NCBI RefSeq assembly: GCF_007993045.1 | Contig: NZ_VOOR01000008.1 | Span: 1 to 64,000, forward strand | From: Phaeodactylibacter luteus | GTDB lineage: Bacteria; Bacteroidota; Bacteroidia; Chitinophagales; Saprospiraceae | Reading direction: 5' to 3' | DNA length: 64,000 bases | Shown: positions 9,218 to 18,349 of the stretch, piece by piece | How positions within the stretch are numbered: position 1 is the first letter of the stretch | Layout: each line of letters begins with the position of its first letter | Translations under genes and position numbers: made by a program | The notes under the pieces: model-generated | Database searches by the model: none | What the model was told of the DNA's origin: nothing | What the model saw: the letters and a program-made list of their open reading frames with translations, nothing else

Positions 9218-10636
9218 ATGCGCCAATTACTCGAGACCGAACAAAAAGCACTGGAAATCAACCTCGATCCTTCTATTTATGGAACCTTCGCTGAGATTGG
9301 GGCGGGGCAGGAGGTCGCCCGTTATTTTTTTCAGGTGGGAGCAGCAGCAGGGACGATCGCCAAGACCATGTCCGCTTATGACAAAACTTACTCCGACCAA
9401 ATTTATGGAGAGGAGGTCTCCGGGCGCTATGTATGCGAAGCCAGGCTCTACAAGATGCTGGACCACGAGCACAACCTTATGCGCTCCCGCTTGCGCAATG
9501 AGCGCCCCGACACCAACTTCTTCGTTTTCGCAGATACGGTAGCAGCCATCAACTACCAACGGACCATCAAGGGCAATGGCTGGCTGGGTATCCGCTTTCA
9601 GCTCCATCCGGATGGCGGTACGAACAACCTTGTGCTCCACGTGCGCATGCTCGACAACGACAATCAGCTGCAGCAACAAGCGATTGGCATCTTGGGCGTC
9701 AACCTGATTTATGCCTGCTTCCGTTACAATCAAGACCCCGAGGTGATGCTGCAGTCCCTAATGGACAGCCTGCACGGGAGGGTGAAGGTAGATATGGTCC
9801 GCTTGACAGGTCCCGATTTTGCAGATTTGGACAATCGCCTGCTCAGCCTGTGGATGGTCAAAAACAAGCTGACGGATGTCGCTATGTTTGGCCCTGACCG
9901 GCAGAATGTCCACGCTTCGGAGTTTCTGTACAAGAAGCATGTTATGTTGGTAAGGGGCAGCTTTAGGCCTGCTACCTTGGTCAACCTAGATATGATACAG
10001 GCCAGCTATCAGCAGTTCCGCAACGAAGCAGATACCGACCCCCGGAAAACCTACCTCATGACAGAGATCACCCTGGACAACCTCTGTAGCCAAGGGGAGC
10101 TGGACGAACAGGATTTCCTCGACCGGGCAGAGCTGCTCAACGCCCTTGGGCAGGCTGTTGCCGTTTCCGATTGCCAAAAGCATCAGAAGATGGTCGCTTA
10201 CCTGTCAGATTATAAAGTACAGCGCTTAGGCTTTGTGCTCGGCGTGCGGGAGCTGCTCGAATTGATCAACCAAAAGTATTATCAAAACCTCGATGGCCGG
10301 CTGCTGGCAGCCTTCGGGCAGCTTTTTACCCGCAATGTGAAGTTCTATGTTTATCCTGCTTTGCAGGAGGGCAGCGGTGAATTGCTCAATGCCCACAATC
10401 TGCCTATTCCGGAAGGTGTGAAATTCCTTTACAAGCATTTGCTGGACAACCGGCAGATTGTAGACGTTACAGGGTTCAACCCCAACGTCCTGCACATTTT
10501 TTCGAAAGAGGTCCTGCATATGCTACAGACTGGGCAGCAGGAGTGGGAAAGCATGGTGCCGGCGCAGGTGGCTAGCCTGATAAAAGAGAAATACCTCTTC
10601 CGCTATCCGGTAGAGCAGATTCAATTTGATTATTAA
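9218..10636 (+). CDS. Conserved cytosolic protein of unknown function (472 aa; often mislabelled in databases)
   Basis: I recognise the family by conserved blocks but know no function: DPSIYGTFAEIGAGQEVARYFFQ, TIAKTMSAYDKTYSD, GRYVCEARLYKMLDHE, FFVFADTVAA, GWLGIRFQ, HVRMLD and ILGVNLIYA. From memory, close relatives occur in Bacteroidota and cyanobacteria and carry doubtful labels such as TonB-dependent receptor or nicotinate-nucleotide adenylyltransferase. Nothing in this sequence supports either: there is no signal peptide, plug or barrel, and no HxGH nucleotidyltransferase motif. It is probably soluble. It has its own predicted promoter and is followed after 10 bases by a VanY-like lipoprotein gene. 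Confidence 0.8.
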   Translation: MRQLLETEQKALEINLDPSIYGTFAEIGAGQEVARYFFQVGAAAGTIAKTMSAYDKTYSDQIYGEEVSGRYVCEARLYKMLDHEHNLMRSRLRNERPDTNFFVFADTVAAINYQRTIKGNGWLGIRFQLHPDGGTNNLVLHVRMLDNDNQLQQQAIGILGVNLIYACFRYNQDPEVMLQSLMDSLHGRVKVDMVRLTGPDFADLDNRLLSLWMVKNKLTDVAMFGPDRQNVHASEFLYKKHVMLVRGSFRPATLVNLDMIQASYQQFRNEADTDPRKTYLMTEITLDNLCSQGELDEQDFLDRAELLNALGQAVAVSDCQKHQKMVAYLSDYKVQRLGFVLGVRELLELINQKYYQNLDGRLLAAFGQLFTRNVKFYVYPALQEGSGELLNAHNLPIPEGVKFLYKHLLDNRQIVDVTGFNPNVLHIFSKEVLHMLQTGQQEWESMVPAQVASLIKEKYLFRYPVEQIQFDY

Positions 10637-10646
10637 GCAGTACGAT

Positions 10647-11477
10647 ATGTGCCATACAAGAATAGCGCTCCTGCCCCTGATGTTGCTCACCGGCTTGTTC
10701 TTGGGCAGTTGCCGGCAGAGCAATCCGCAAAAAGACCAAGCACCTTCTACAGCAGAGGCCGTTGATTCCGTGCCGGCGCTTTCCGCCCCTAAAAGGGACA
10801 GCTTTGGCTTGGATTACGTTATGGGGAAATTCGAGCCGGCATCCCACCCCGACTTTACGCCTATTGACGCTGCGTATGCAGACCGGAATGGGCTGTACAT
10901 GAGAAAGGATGCCTATCAGGCTTTTCTCCGGATGCACGAGGCGGCCAAGGCTGCAGGCCATAGCCTGGTAATCCGTTCCGCAGCTCGCAATTTTGACTAT
11001 CAAAAGGGGATCTGGGAGCGCAAATGGACCGGCGACAGGAGGCTATCTTCTGGCGAAAATGCTGCTGAAGCCTTCCCCGATGCAAAAAGCCGCGCCCTTG
11101 CTATATTGAAGTACAGCTCAATGCCCGGCACATCAAGGCATCATTGGGGGACCGATATTGACCTGAACGCCTTCAATAATGATTATTTTGAAAAGGGGGA
11201 AGGGGCAGAGCTGTATCAATGGCTGGCTGCTCACGCTGCTGAATTTGGCTTTTGCCAGCCTTATACGCCAAAAGGAGATGAGCGGCCGTATGGCTATAAT
11301 GAGGAGAAGTGGCATTGGTCCTACCTGCCTGTTGCACGGCCTCTCACACAGCTCGCAAAAGAAGCCCTTAGGGATTCCATGATCTCTGGTTTTAAGGGGG
11401 CAGAAGCTGCGCCCGGCATTCAGGTCGTCAGCCGTTATGTACTTGGCATTAACCAAGATTGCCTCTATGAGCGGTGA
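10647..11477 (+). CDS. D-alanyl-D-alanine carboxypeptidase-like lipoprotein (M15B, VanY type)
   Basis: 276 residues from ATG 10647. The frame opens 7 codons earlier, but that would overlap the previous gene and precede the signal. The lipoprotein signal is RIALLPLMLLTGLFLGSC, with a low-complexity linker after the Cys. The M15 motifs are SLVIRSAARNFDYQ, the zinc-binding SRHHWGTDIDL (SxHxxGxAxD type) and EEKWHWSY (second His pair). It would trim D-Ala from peptidoglycan stem peptides in the periplasm. Family and localisation are confident; whether it is a DD- or LD-carboxypeptidase is not. Confidence 0.88.
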   Translation: MCHTRIALLPLMLLTGLFLGSCRQSNPQKDQAPSTAEAVDSVPALSAPKRDSFGLDYVMGKFEPASHPDFTPIDAAYADRNGLYMRKDAYQAFLRMHEAAKAAGHSLVIRSAARNFDYQKGIWERKWTGDRRLSSGENAAEAFPDAKSRALAILKYSSMPGTSRHHWGTDIDLNAFNNDYFEKGEGAELYQWLAAHAAEFGFCQPYTPKGDERPYGYNEEKWHWSYLPVARPLTQLAKEALRDSMISGFKGAEAAPGIQVVSRYVLGINQDCLYER

Positions 11478-11946
11478 TTGCTATGTCACGAAATTGGCTT
11501 TTCGGTGTGTTTTCAAGGTAGATATGGGATAATTTCAAGGAACAATTTAGAGATTTGCCCACGGAGCGAAGTATCTGATCGCACCTTAAACTCCATCAAA
11601 AGTCAAAGTTTACCCTGATTAGGGGCTTAGGGCTTATGACAGTTCCCTCCGCATCAAATGAATATGCACACACCCTAGGTAGGCAATGTCTGCCTAGGAC
11701 AACACAAAGATCGCGTTAGGAAAACTAAACCAATAAGGCAAGCTTTCAGATACTTGCTCTAGGGTATGTCTAAATAGCAAAGCACTAATGTGCTATGAGC
11801 CTACCCTTTAAGGTCAGTTCTTGCTTGGAGCTGACCTTATTTTTATGGCCTTATTTTTATGTGTGCGTACACGACCATGTGATAAAGATGTTACCCGCTG
11901 TGGCTATTGCTGTCACAGTATTTAAAAGATAGCAAAAGTATTCCCT
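11478..11946. other. 470-base intergenic region with a run of hairpins and a possible terminator
   Basis: No frame here looks like a gene. Several inverted repeats are packed into 11678-11838: TAGGCA-atgtc-TGCCTA (11680-11696); a nested structure with AGGGTA (11761) pairing with TACCCT (to about 11808), containing AGCAC-taat-GTGCT; and AAGGTCAG (11810-11817) pairing with CTGACCTT (11831-11838), followed by ATTTTTAT. The last is terminator-like on the + strand. It could end the VanY-like gene transcript or a small RNA. Confidence 0.4.
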
Positions 11947-12501
11947 ATGGCACTGACTTCTTCCAATATGATTGCATTAGGCACACCTGCTCCTTCTTTC
12001 AGCTTGCTGGATGTGGTTTCTGGAGGGGCGAAAACCGATGTAGAGGTATTTGGCGAGCAGGGCACTGTGGTCATGTTTATTTGCAACCACTGCCCCTACG
12101 TGTTGTATGTCAACCCTGAGCTGTGCCGCGTTGCCCATGACTACCAAAAACAGGGGATAGGTTTTGTTGCTATCAGTGCGAATGATGCGGAGCAGTACCC
12201 ACAGGACGGCCCCGTGGCGATGAAGGCGCATGCTGCAGAACAGGGTTACCCATTTCCTTACCTGTACGACGAGCAGCAAGATGTGGCGCGGGCGTATCAG
12301 GCGGCCTGCACACCAGATATTTATGTATTCGATAGCGATCGGGCGCTGTATTACCGAGGGCAGCTCGATGCGTCGAGGCCAGGCCAAAGCGAGCCGTTAA
12401 GCGGAAAAGACCTGCGTTCCGCATTAGATGCGCTTTTGGCGGGGATCCCTCCCCCTGAGCGGCAGTACCCAAGTGCCGGCTGCAATATCAAGTGGAAGTA
12501 G
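11947..12501 (+). CDS. Thioredoxin-fold (AhpC/TSA-type) redox protein
   Basis: 184 residues. After a short N-terminal region (LGTPAPSFSLLDVVSGG, typical of peroxiredoxin/TlpA-like proteins) comes TVVMFICNHCPYVLYV, in which CNHC is a CxxC active site. CTPDIYVFDSDRALYYRGQLD supplies the cis-Pro region and the last strands. No signal peptide is visible, so it is likely cytosolic. The group is usually annotated only as thioredoxin family protein; the partner is unknown. The last 14 bases overlap the 3' end of the convergent SRPBCC gene. Confidence 0.88.
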   Translation: MALTSSNMIALGTPAPSFSLLDVVSGGAKTDVEVFGEQGTVVMFICNHCPYVLYVNPELCRVAHDYQKQGIGFVAISANDAEQYPQDGPVAMKAHAAEQGYPFPYLYDEQQDVARAYQAACTPDIYVFDSDRALYYRGQLDASRPGQSEPLSGKDLRSALDALLAGIPPPERQYPSAGCNIKWK

Positions 12502-12937
12502 GCGCTCCGAAATAGCGGCGGTAGATCTTTTTCCTGGGGTAAAAGCCGGCGAGCAGCCCGGGATAGAGCAGTAAGCTGGCCAATCGGTTAGGGCCTTTAA
12601 AAGTGATGTCATCAATGATGAGGGATTCCGTGTCAGATATACGGCGTACAATGTGCCGGTGCCGCCAATAGCGCAGAGGGAAAGGGAGCACTATGCCCTC
12701 ATCGACAAAGCAAGCTTCCTTTTCATTGACATAATCTTCTGTAATATCGCTTATCCATTCTGCCTTAATCGGGCTTAGGAAACGAAGATGGACCCGGTCT
12801 CCCTTCCGCGAGCCTGTAAACGTCACAATCTCTACTTTAGCCAAGCCAGGCGACAGGGCTTCAAACAGCTGACGGTCAAACTGCGCCATCACAGCTTTAT
12901 AATTACCCGTAACCCGGGTTTTTAAGATTAATTTCAT
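12488..12937 (-). CDS. SRPBCC-fold ligand-binding protein
   Basis: 149 residues. The start MKLILKTRVTGNYKAVMAQFD, then a helix and the strand-rich stretch EIVTFTGSRKGDRVHLRFL, IKAEWISDITEDYV, and a C-terminal helix (RLASLLLYPGLLAGFYPRKKIYRRYF) fit the START/SRPBCC helix-grip fold of Bacteroidota proteins labelled ligand-binding protein. No catalytic motif is known. Its start is 54 bases from the stop of the EEP-family gene on the same strand, so the two may be co-transcribed. Fold assignment is moderate; function is unknown. Confidence 0.7.
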   Translation of the reverse strand: MKLILKTRVTGNYKAVMAQFDRQLFEALSPGLAKVEIVTFTGSRKGDRVHLRFLSPIKAEWISDITEDYVNEKEACFVDEGIVLPFPLRYWRHRHIVRRISDTESLIIDDITFKGPNRLASLLLYPGLLAGFYPRKKIYRRYFGAPTST

Positions 12938-12991
12938 GTATCGGTTCGTATATCCGCAAGAGAAACGGTAAGGGCCCTGCTTTGTTTAAGG

Positions 12992-13834
12992 TCAATGCAG
13001 CAGCAGTTCTGCAAAAACGGGGAGGTGGTCAGAAGGGATGTAGCCGCCCCAGTTTTCGGCCAGGTTGGCATGGCGGAGCACCCTCCATTTGCTGCTGACG
13101 AAGATGAAGTCGATGCGTTGGCCTGTGCCCGATACTTTGAAGCTGTCTGTCCAGGTAGGCAAGGGGCCATGATGGGGCGTTTCGGATTGTTCTTTGGCAT
13201 CCCGCAGTGGGCCGCCCTGAGCAGTAAGCATTGCGTAGGGCAAGTCTTCCGGGCTGCAGTTGAAATCCCCAGTTAATACAGCGGGCTCCCCCTTCGTGAT
13301 CGCGCCGATTTTTTGTAGGATGAGCTTTGCGCTTTCTGCCCGGGCCGTTTCCCCCTTATGGTCGAAGTGGGTGTTGAATACAAAAAAAGCCATGCCGCTG
13401 TCCCGGTCTTTCAGCTTTGCCCAAGTGGCGATACGGGGCAGGGCGGCATCCCAGCCTTGCGAGCCTGCCTTTTCTGGGGTTGGCGAAAGCCAGAAGGTGC
13501 CGCCATCTAGCATTTCAAACCGCGCCTTGCGGTAAAAAATAGCAGAGAACTCGTTGTCCGGGCTGGGGTGGGCGGATCCGTCTGTGCGGCAGCGGCCGGT
13601 CCATGCATGCTCAGGGAGGTCTTGCGCGAGCTCATCAAGCTGCGAACGGAAAGCTTCCTGCACACCGATGATATCGGCTTGGTGGAACCGGATAACGCTG
13701 CTGACCATAGGCCGCCGGTGGGGCCAGTAATGCTCGCCGTCATCAGGGTTGGGATAGCGCAGGTTGTAGGACATCAAGTGTATGCTCTGGGCAGAAATAG
13801 AGGAGGCCAGCATCATCAGGAGCAGGATTCGCAT
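12992..13834 (-). CDS. Secreted endonuclease/exonuclease/phosphatase (EEP) family protein
   Basis: 280 residues with a short signal peptide (MRILLLMMLASSISAQ). EEP-fold motifs appear in order: LMSYNLRYPNPDDGEHYW (Asn), DIIGVQEAF (Glu, metal), FFVFNTHFDHKGETAR (His), AVLTGDFNCSPED (Asp-x-Asn), RIDFIFVSS and YIPSDHLPVFAEL (Asp-His). The layout matches the secreted EEP proteins common in Bacteroidota, which may hydrolyse phosphoesters of nucleic acids or lipids; the substrate is not visible. The gene is divergent from the large MscS channel gene. Confidence 0.9.
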   Translation of the reverse strand: MRILLLMMLASSISAQSIHLMSYNLRYPNPDDGEHYWPHRRPMVSSVIRFHQADIIGVQEAFRSQLDELAQDLPEHAWTGRCRTDGSAHPSPDNEFSAIFYRKARFEMLDGGTFWLSPTPEKAGSQGWDAALPRIATWAKLKDRDSGMAFFVFNTHFDHKGETARAESAKLILQKIGAITKGEPAVLTGDFNCSPEDLPYAMLTAQGGPLRDAKEQSETPHHGPLPTWTDSFKVSGTGQRIDFIFVSSKWRVLRHANLAENWGGYIPSDHLPVFAELLLH

Positions 13835-13865
13835 GGGAGAGGTTTTTTACGAAGGTAGGGATTGT

Positions 13866-13873
13866 TAGTTTTG
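13866..13873 (+). promoter_or_regulatory. Predicted Bacteroidota -7 element (TAGTTTTG) for the large MscS gene
   Basis: An exact TAnnTTTG match 26 bases upstream of the ATG at 13899, in the short divergent region shared with the EEP-family gene. No TTG is seen at the expected -33 distance. Confidence 0.5.
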
Positions 13874-13898
13874 CACTACATCTCCGAATTGTGAATAA

Positions 13899-15512
13899 AT
13901 GATGAAGTTACAAAGTCGCTTTTGTTTTTTTGCCTTGTTACTGCTCACTGCCGGCAGCCCCCTCTATGCTCAGGATACAGCACCGGAAGTGACCCTGCAG
14001 ACCCCGTACAATACTATTTACAGCCATCTGTACTACCTTCAGCCTGATTCCTTTGACCCCGCCAAGGCAGGCCAAACGCTATGGGGGGCTGATAGTACGG
14101 CGGCAGAAGAGCTGGCCATCAAACTGAAACAGGTTTACGACGGCATGGGGCTGTTCGTCCGCCTCAACCGGGTGCCGCGTGCGGCAGCTTACTTGGACTC
14201 TGCCGTGATGCAGGCGGTTTATACCCCTTTCCCGGCCGAGCTCCCTGGTGTTTACGTGGAGCGGGTAGATGGCCGATGGTACTATTCGGAGGAGACCGTA
14301 GCGCAGATAGCGGCACTGCACGATGAGGTCTACCCGTTCGGTGCCGACCTGCTACTACAATTGGCGCCCATAGTAGGGGAGGAAGAGGTGCTGGGGCTGA
14401 AGGCTTGGCAATTTGTAGGCCTGTTGTCTATGCTATTGATCAGTATTGGCGTATACTGGGTGCTCAGCCGGTTGCTGAGCCCGGTGGTACGCCGGCTGAG
14501 CCGCTCTCGTATTTATCCTTCTTTGGTGCCCACCCGCATCATCAGGCGTATTGCGCAACTGTGCAGTGTACTGGTCGTCCTTTACCTGATCCGCCTATTT
14601 CTGCCGCCCTTGCAGTTGCCTATCGAGGCGGCCAATTTCACGGTCACGGTCATCCGCCTGATTTCTATCGGCCTGGTCGTGGGAGTGCTGTTGCGAGTGC
14701 TTGATATTGTCATCCTTTATGCAGACAAGGCTGCGCAGAAGACGGAAAGCAAGATGGACGAGCAGCTTCTGCCCGTAATAGAAAGGGGCGTACAGTTTTT
14801 CTTGTTCGCTGGTGCAGTGATTCAAGCCTTGCGGGTATTTCAAGTGGATATCACTACGCTCATTGCCGGTATTTCAATTGGCGGGCTGGCTATTGCGCTC
14901 GCTGCCCAAGATACCCTTAAAAACCTATTTGGCTCATTGACGATTTTCATGGACAAGCCTTTTCAGATTGGGGAATGGATCAACTTCGCAGGTGTGGACG
15001 GCACCGTGGAAGAGGTTGGCTTCCGGTCTACCCGCGTCCGTACCTTTGCCAATTCTCTGGTCTATGTGCCTAACGGCAAATTGGCAGATATGGTGGTCAA
15101 TAACTATGGGCTTAGGCAGTACCGAAGGTTCAATACGACCATTTCCCTGACCTACGATACGCCTCCCGAGCTGATTGAGAAATATGTGGAAGGGCTGAAG
15201 CAGATCGTGTCCCGGCATCCTAAAACCCGGAAAGATTACTACGAGATCCATTTTAATAACATGGGCCCTCATTCCCTGGACATTCTGTTCTACATCTTCT
15301 TTGAGGTCCCCTCATGGAGCGAAGAGCTGAAAGCGCGGCACGAGGTCTTGCTACAGGCTTTACAACTTGGGCGTGCGCTGGGCGTACATTTTGCATTCCC
15401 GACGCAGACGCTTCACGTAGAGGCATTGCCGGGCCAGCCTGCGAGCCCGGGTTATGAAACTAGCCCTTCGGAGCTAGACCGCCGGTTGGCTGCATTTTTC
15501 CATTCGAGCTGA
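13899..15512 (+). CDS. Large mechanosensitive channel, MscS family, with periplasmic N-terminal domain
   Basis: 537 residues. A signal peptide (to about residue 25, ending LYAQD) is followed by a soluble periplasmic domain of about 140 residues. Membrane segments lie near 170-195, 215-240, 250-275 and 295-320. The MscS pore helix and beta domain follow: LIAGISIGGLAIALAAQDTLKN, FMDKPFQIGEWINF, GTVEEVGFRSTRVRTF and LVYVPNGKLADMVVNNYGLRQYRRF. The C-terminal alpha/beta vestibule is present, unlike in the small MscS at 681-1490. The role is turgor release by homology. A strong bidirectional terminator follows. Confidence 0.92.
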   Translation: MMKLQSRFCFFALLLLTAGSPLYAQDTAPEVTLQTPYNTIYSHLYYLQPDSFDPAKAGQTLWGADSTAAEELAIKLKQVYDGMGLFVRLNRVPRAAAYLDSAVMQAVYTPFPAELPGVYVERVDGRWYYSEETVAQIAALHDEVYPFGADLLLQLAPIVGEEEVLGLKAWQFVGLLSMLLISIGVYWVLSRLLSPVVRRLSRSRIYPSLVPTRIIRRIAQLCSVLVVLYLIRLFLPPLQLPIEAANFTVTVIRLISIGLVVGVLLRVLDIVILYADKAAQKTESKMDEQLLPVIERGVQFFLFAGAVIQALRVFQVDITTLIAGISIGGLAIALAAQDTLKNLFGSLTIFMDKPFQIGEWINFAGVDGTVEEVGFRSTRVRTFANSLVYVPNGKLADMVVNNYGLRQYRRFNTTISLTYDTPPELIEKYVEGLKQIVSRHPKTRKDYYEIHFNNMGPHSLDILFYIFFEVPSWSEELKARHEVLLQALQLGRALGVHFAFPTQTLHVEALPGQPASPGYETSPSELDRRLAAFFHSS

Positions 15513-15540
15513 CGCAGCGCCTGAGCCCTGGGCAGCATAC

Positions 15541-15577
15541 AAAACCCCTGCCTGTCAGATAGACGGGCAGGGGTTTT
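15541..15577. terminator. Bidirectional intrinsic terminator between the MscS and rho genes
   Basis: AAAACCCCTGCC, a 12-base loop region, and GGGCAGGGGTTTT form a perfect GC-rich stem with A and T runs on either side. It can serve the + strand MscS gene (ends 15512) and the - strand rho gene (ends 15627). Confidence 0.85.
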
Positions 15578-15626
15578 GTGCAAACGTACTCAAGCTAACA
15601 CGCAGGCTTGGAGCTCCAAACAAGCT

Positions 15627-17348
15627 TTAGCCATTCATGGAAGTCAGGAACTCTTCGTTAGAAGAAGTGCTGACCATGTGCTTGCGCAGGAATTCGAATG
15701 CTTCGTCCGGTTTCATATCTGCAAGATGGTTGCGCAGTATGAACATACGGTGCATCGTCTCCTTATCCATGAGGAGGTCTTCGCGCCTAGTGCTTGATTT
15801 GGTAAGGTCAATGGCAGGGTAGAGGCGCTTGTTCGCGAGAGAGCGGTCAAGCTGCAGCTCCATATTGCCAGTGCCTTTGAATTCTTCGAAGATGACCCCG
15901 TCCATTTTTGAACCAGTGTCGATCAGGGCAGTCGCGAGGATGGTCAGCGAGCCGCCGTCCTCGATATTTCGGGCTGCGCCGAAGAACTTCTTGGGTTTGT
16001 GCAGCGCATTGGCTTCCACACCGCCAGAAAGGACTTTGCCACTTGCAGGGGCGACTGTATTGTAAGCCCGTGCGAGGCGGGTAATAGAATCGAGCAGGAT
16101 GACCACATCGTGCCCGCTTTCTACCAGGCGTTTGGCTTTTTCCAGCACAATGCCAGCTACACGGACGTGGTTTTCTGCGGGCTCGTCAAAGGTAGAAGCA
16201 ACGACTTCAGCATTGACGCTACGTTTCATATCGGTAACTTCCTCCGGGCGTTCATCGATCAGCAGGACGATCATGTAGCACTCAGGGTTATTTTTTGCAA
16301 TGGCATTTGCCATATCCTTGAGCAGGAAAGTTTTACCTGTTTTGGGCTGGGCAACAATCAAGCCACGCTGCCCCTTGCCAATAGGCGTAAAGAGGTCGAT
16401 CATACGATTGCCGATATCCCGGCCTGTAGGAGAGCTAGTGAGGCTGAATTTTTCCGTAGGGAAAAGAGGCGTCAGGTAGTCAAAAGGCACGCGGTCCCGT
16501 ATATCCTGAGGGTCGAGGCCATTAATTTTGGAAACCCTCAGCAGAGCGAAGTATTTTTCTCCTTCTTTAGGCGGGCGGATAGCCCCCTTGACGGTATCGC
16601 CGGTGCGCAGCCCAAACAGCTTGATTTGGGAAGGCGATACATAGATGTCGTCAGGTGAAGTCAGGTAGTTGTAATCAGAAGAACGGAGGAAGCCATAGCC
16701 ATCGGGCATCATTTCGAGGATGCCTTCTCCTTCGATGATCCCATCGAGCTCGATATCGAATTTTTCTTCTTTGGGCTTATCCTCGCGATTGGTATTGGAA
16801 GAGCGGCTTTTGTTCCCGCGGTCGTCGCGGTTTTGCTCGCGGCGCTTAGGCGCTTCTTCCCGGCTGCGCTCTTGGCTTTCCTGTTGTGGCTCGGCGCTTC
16901 TAGGCTCTTTGCTTGGGGCCTCTTCCTGTTTAGGCGCTTCTTTAGGTGCTTCAGTTCTAGGGGGTTGAGGCTTAGGGGTTTGTGACCTAGGCATCTCCTC
17001 GTTTTTGTTTTTGTCGACGATACGGCGAGAGCGGCGGCGGTCATTGCGGTCGTCCTCACTGTCGCTGTTGTCGTTGCGGCGGCTATTGGCCCGCCGTCCA
17101 TTGGTGCGGCGGTTGTTGCCAGCATCATTGTCTTTGCGGTTGTTGTCTTTTTCCGCTTCGGGGGCTTTTTCCTCTTCTTTTTCAGTTGCGACAGCGGCTT
17201 TGGTCTCGCCGGAAGCAGCCTGATGGTCGAGGATTTTGTAGATGAGTTCTTGTTTGTTCAGCCGTTTGTACCCGGAGAGCCCGAGTTTTTCAGCGAGTTC
17301 GCGCAGCTCAGGGACGAGCATGAAATTTAGTTGTGAGATATCCAACAT
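15627..17348 (-). CDS. rho: Transcription termination factor Rho
   Basis: 573 residues, longer than the 419 of E. coli Rho because of an insertion at about residues 50-200 rich in Asp, Asn, Arg, Glu and Pro. The N-terminus ([20 protein letters not shown]) is the Rho N-terminal helical domain. The RNA-binding domain follows the insertion ([22 protein letters not shown]). The ATPase has Walker A ([14 protein letters not shown]), Walker B ([13 protein letters not shown]) and the R-loop ([11 protein letters not shown]). Low-complexity insertions of this kind are known in Rho from many Bacteroidota and Actinobacteria and have been linked to altered RNA binding or phase separation; here that is inference. 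Transcribed alone, ending at the bidirectional terminator. Confidence 0.96.
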   Translation of the reverse strand: MLDISQLNFMLVPELRELAEKLGLSGYKRLNKQELIYKILDHQAASGETKAAVATEKEEEKAPEAEKDNNRKDNDAGNNRRTNGRRANSRRNDNSDSEDDRNDRRRSRRIVDKNKNEEMPRSQTPKPQPPRTEAPKEAPKQEEAPSKEPRSAEPQQESQERSREEAPKRREQNRDDRGNKSRSSNTNREDKPKEEKFDIELDGIIEGEGILEMMPDGYGFLRSSDYNYLTSPDDIYVSPSQIKLFGLRTGDTVKGAIRPPKEGEKYFALLRVSKINGLDPQDIRDRVPFDYLTPLFPTEKFSLTSSPTGRDIGNRMIDLFTPIGKGQRGLIVAQPKTGKTFLLKDMANAIAKNNPECYMIVLLIDERPEEVTDMKRSVNAEVVASTFDEPAENHVRVAGIVLEKAKRLVESGHDVVILLDSITRLARAYNTVAPASGKVLSGGVEANALHKPKKFFGAARNIEDGGSLTILATALIDTGSKMDGVIFEEFKGTGNMELQLDRSLANKRLYPAIDLTKSSTRREDLLMDKETMHRMFILRNHLADMKPDEAFEFLRKHMVSTSSNEEFLTSMNG

Positions 17349-18262
17349 AATATAAGGTGTGTTACTTGAGTTTGAATTGTCGGAAAATGATTGAGATATG
17401 TAAAAAAATGAATGTCAATGAAAAGCAGTTCAGTAGGAAAATGGGGCAAAGGGGGTGTTTAACAGATGTAACAGTGCTTGTGCGGAGTGACTCGAAGAGT
17501 TGTATCCGTTTCAGAACAGTTTGGTTTAGCTCTGTCTCGCCCGTCAAGGTTGCAGCAGCAAAAGCTCAGTAGTTTAGAGTGGGTGGAGTATGAAGGTCGA
17601 ACTCCGGTTGAGCCGGTTTAGTACTGCAGAAAGCCACTTTAACAACTTCTGCACTGCCTGTACAGCGGACAGTCAGTACATGGTGTCAGGGATTTTCTTG
17701 ATGGATGCCCGCAGAGCCGAATTAAGGCTATGTTGAGGCTTCAAGCTTTTGGGCTGTATTGGCAAATTCCGTTCTTCATTACGTTGCGCTCTCCCCTGCC
17801 AAAGCCTTGTAAAGCGGGAAGGTCAGTCGCTAAGCGTTCGCTATATGATTCAAGGATAGATCCATTTTGTCCCATTCTTGAAAACACCGCGCCCTTGCCC
17901 ACCTCGCAAGTGACAGCTTGGCAGGCAGGTTGTTCAGAATGAAAATTAACTGCATTGGCTCCAAAAGCGAGTTCCCAACATGCTCTAAGCTTTTGTTTAT
18001 GTTTCTGCCTGGCTATAGCGCTCGGATAGCTTTGGTAAAAGCTACTTCCTGGCAAAGGAAGCGGAGTGCAAGGGACCTCATTAGGTGGAAGCTAGGGAAA
18101 CATCCAAAACACACTGAGCGTTTCGCTTGATCTTAAACCTTAAATAAAGTACTAAGAAATAGCTGTGTGAATTTGGCACGTGGCGTGCGGGAATTGGAAG
18201 CTACGTGATGTGCTATGTGTTTTGGTGAAACAAAAATACGTTTAATTTCTGATTTCAAATAG
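17349..18262. other. About 900 bases between divergent rho and serS without a supported gene
   Basis: Short frames exist on both strands (for example 17741-18055 minus and 17730-17942 plus), but they overlap one another, lack family resemblance and have no membrane or signal pattern. No tRNA-like T-arm or rRNA sequence is seen. The first 100 bases upstream of rho are AT-rich and probably contain its leader. The rest could be a decayed gene or a transcribed untranslated region. Confidence 0.5.
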
Positions 18263-18270
18263 TATCTTTG
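18263..18270 (+). promoter_or_regulatory. Predicted Bacteroidota -7 element (TATCTTTG) for serS
   Basis: An exact TAnnTTTG match followed by an A-rich start region, 80 bases upstream of the serS ATG at 18350. Confidence 0.55.
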
Positions 18271-18349
18271 CAAAAAAAGAAACTAATTATCTGCTAGATA
18301 GTTCAAACCGCGGGTGCTGGCCTGCACAAAATCCAACCATTACCGCTTT

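Noticed and set aside
17590-17640. A tRNA-like segment (GGTCGAACTCCGG)
   Set aside because: No acceptor stem, anticodon arm or D-arm fits around it; the T-loop consensus TTCRANY is not matched.
17730-18055. Overlapping short frames on both strands in the rho-serS gap, suggestive of a decayed transposase
   Set aside because: They overlap each other, have no recognisable motif and no repeat match elsewhere in the window; kept only as an unexplained intergenic region.
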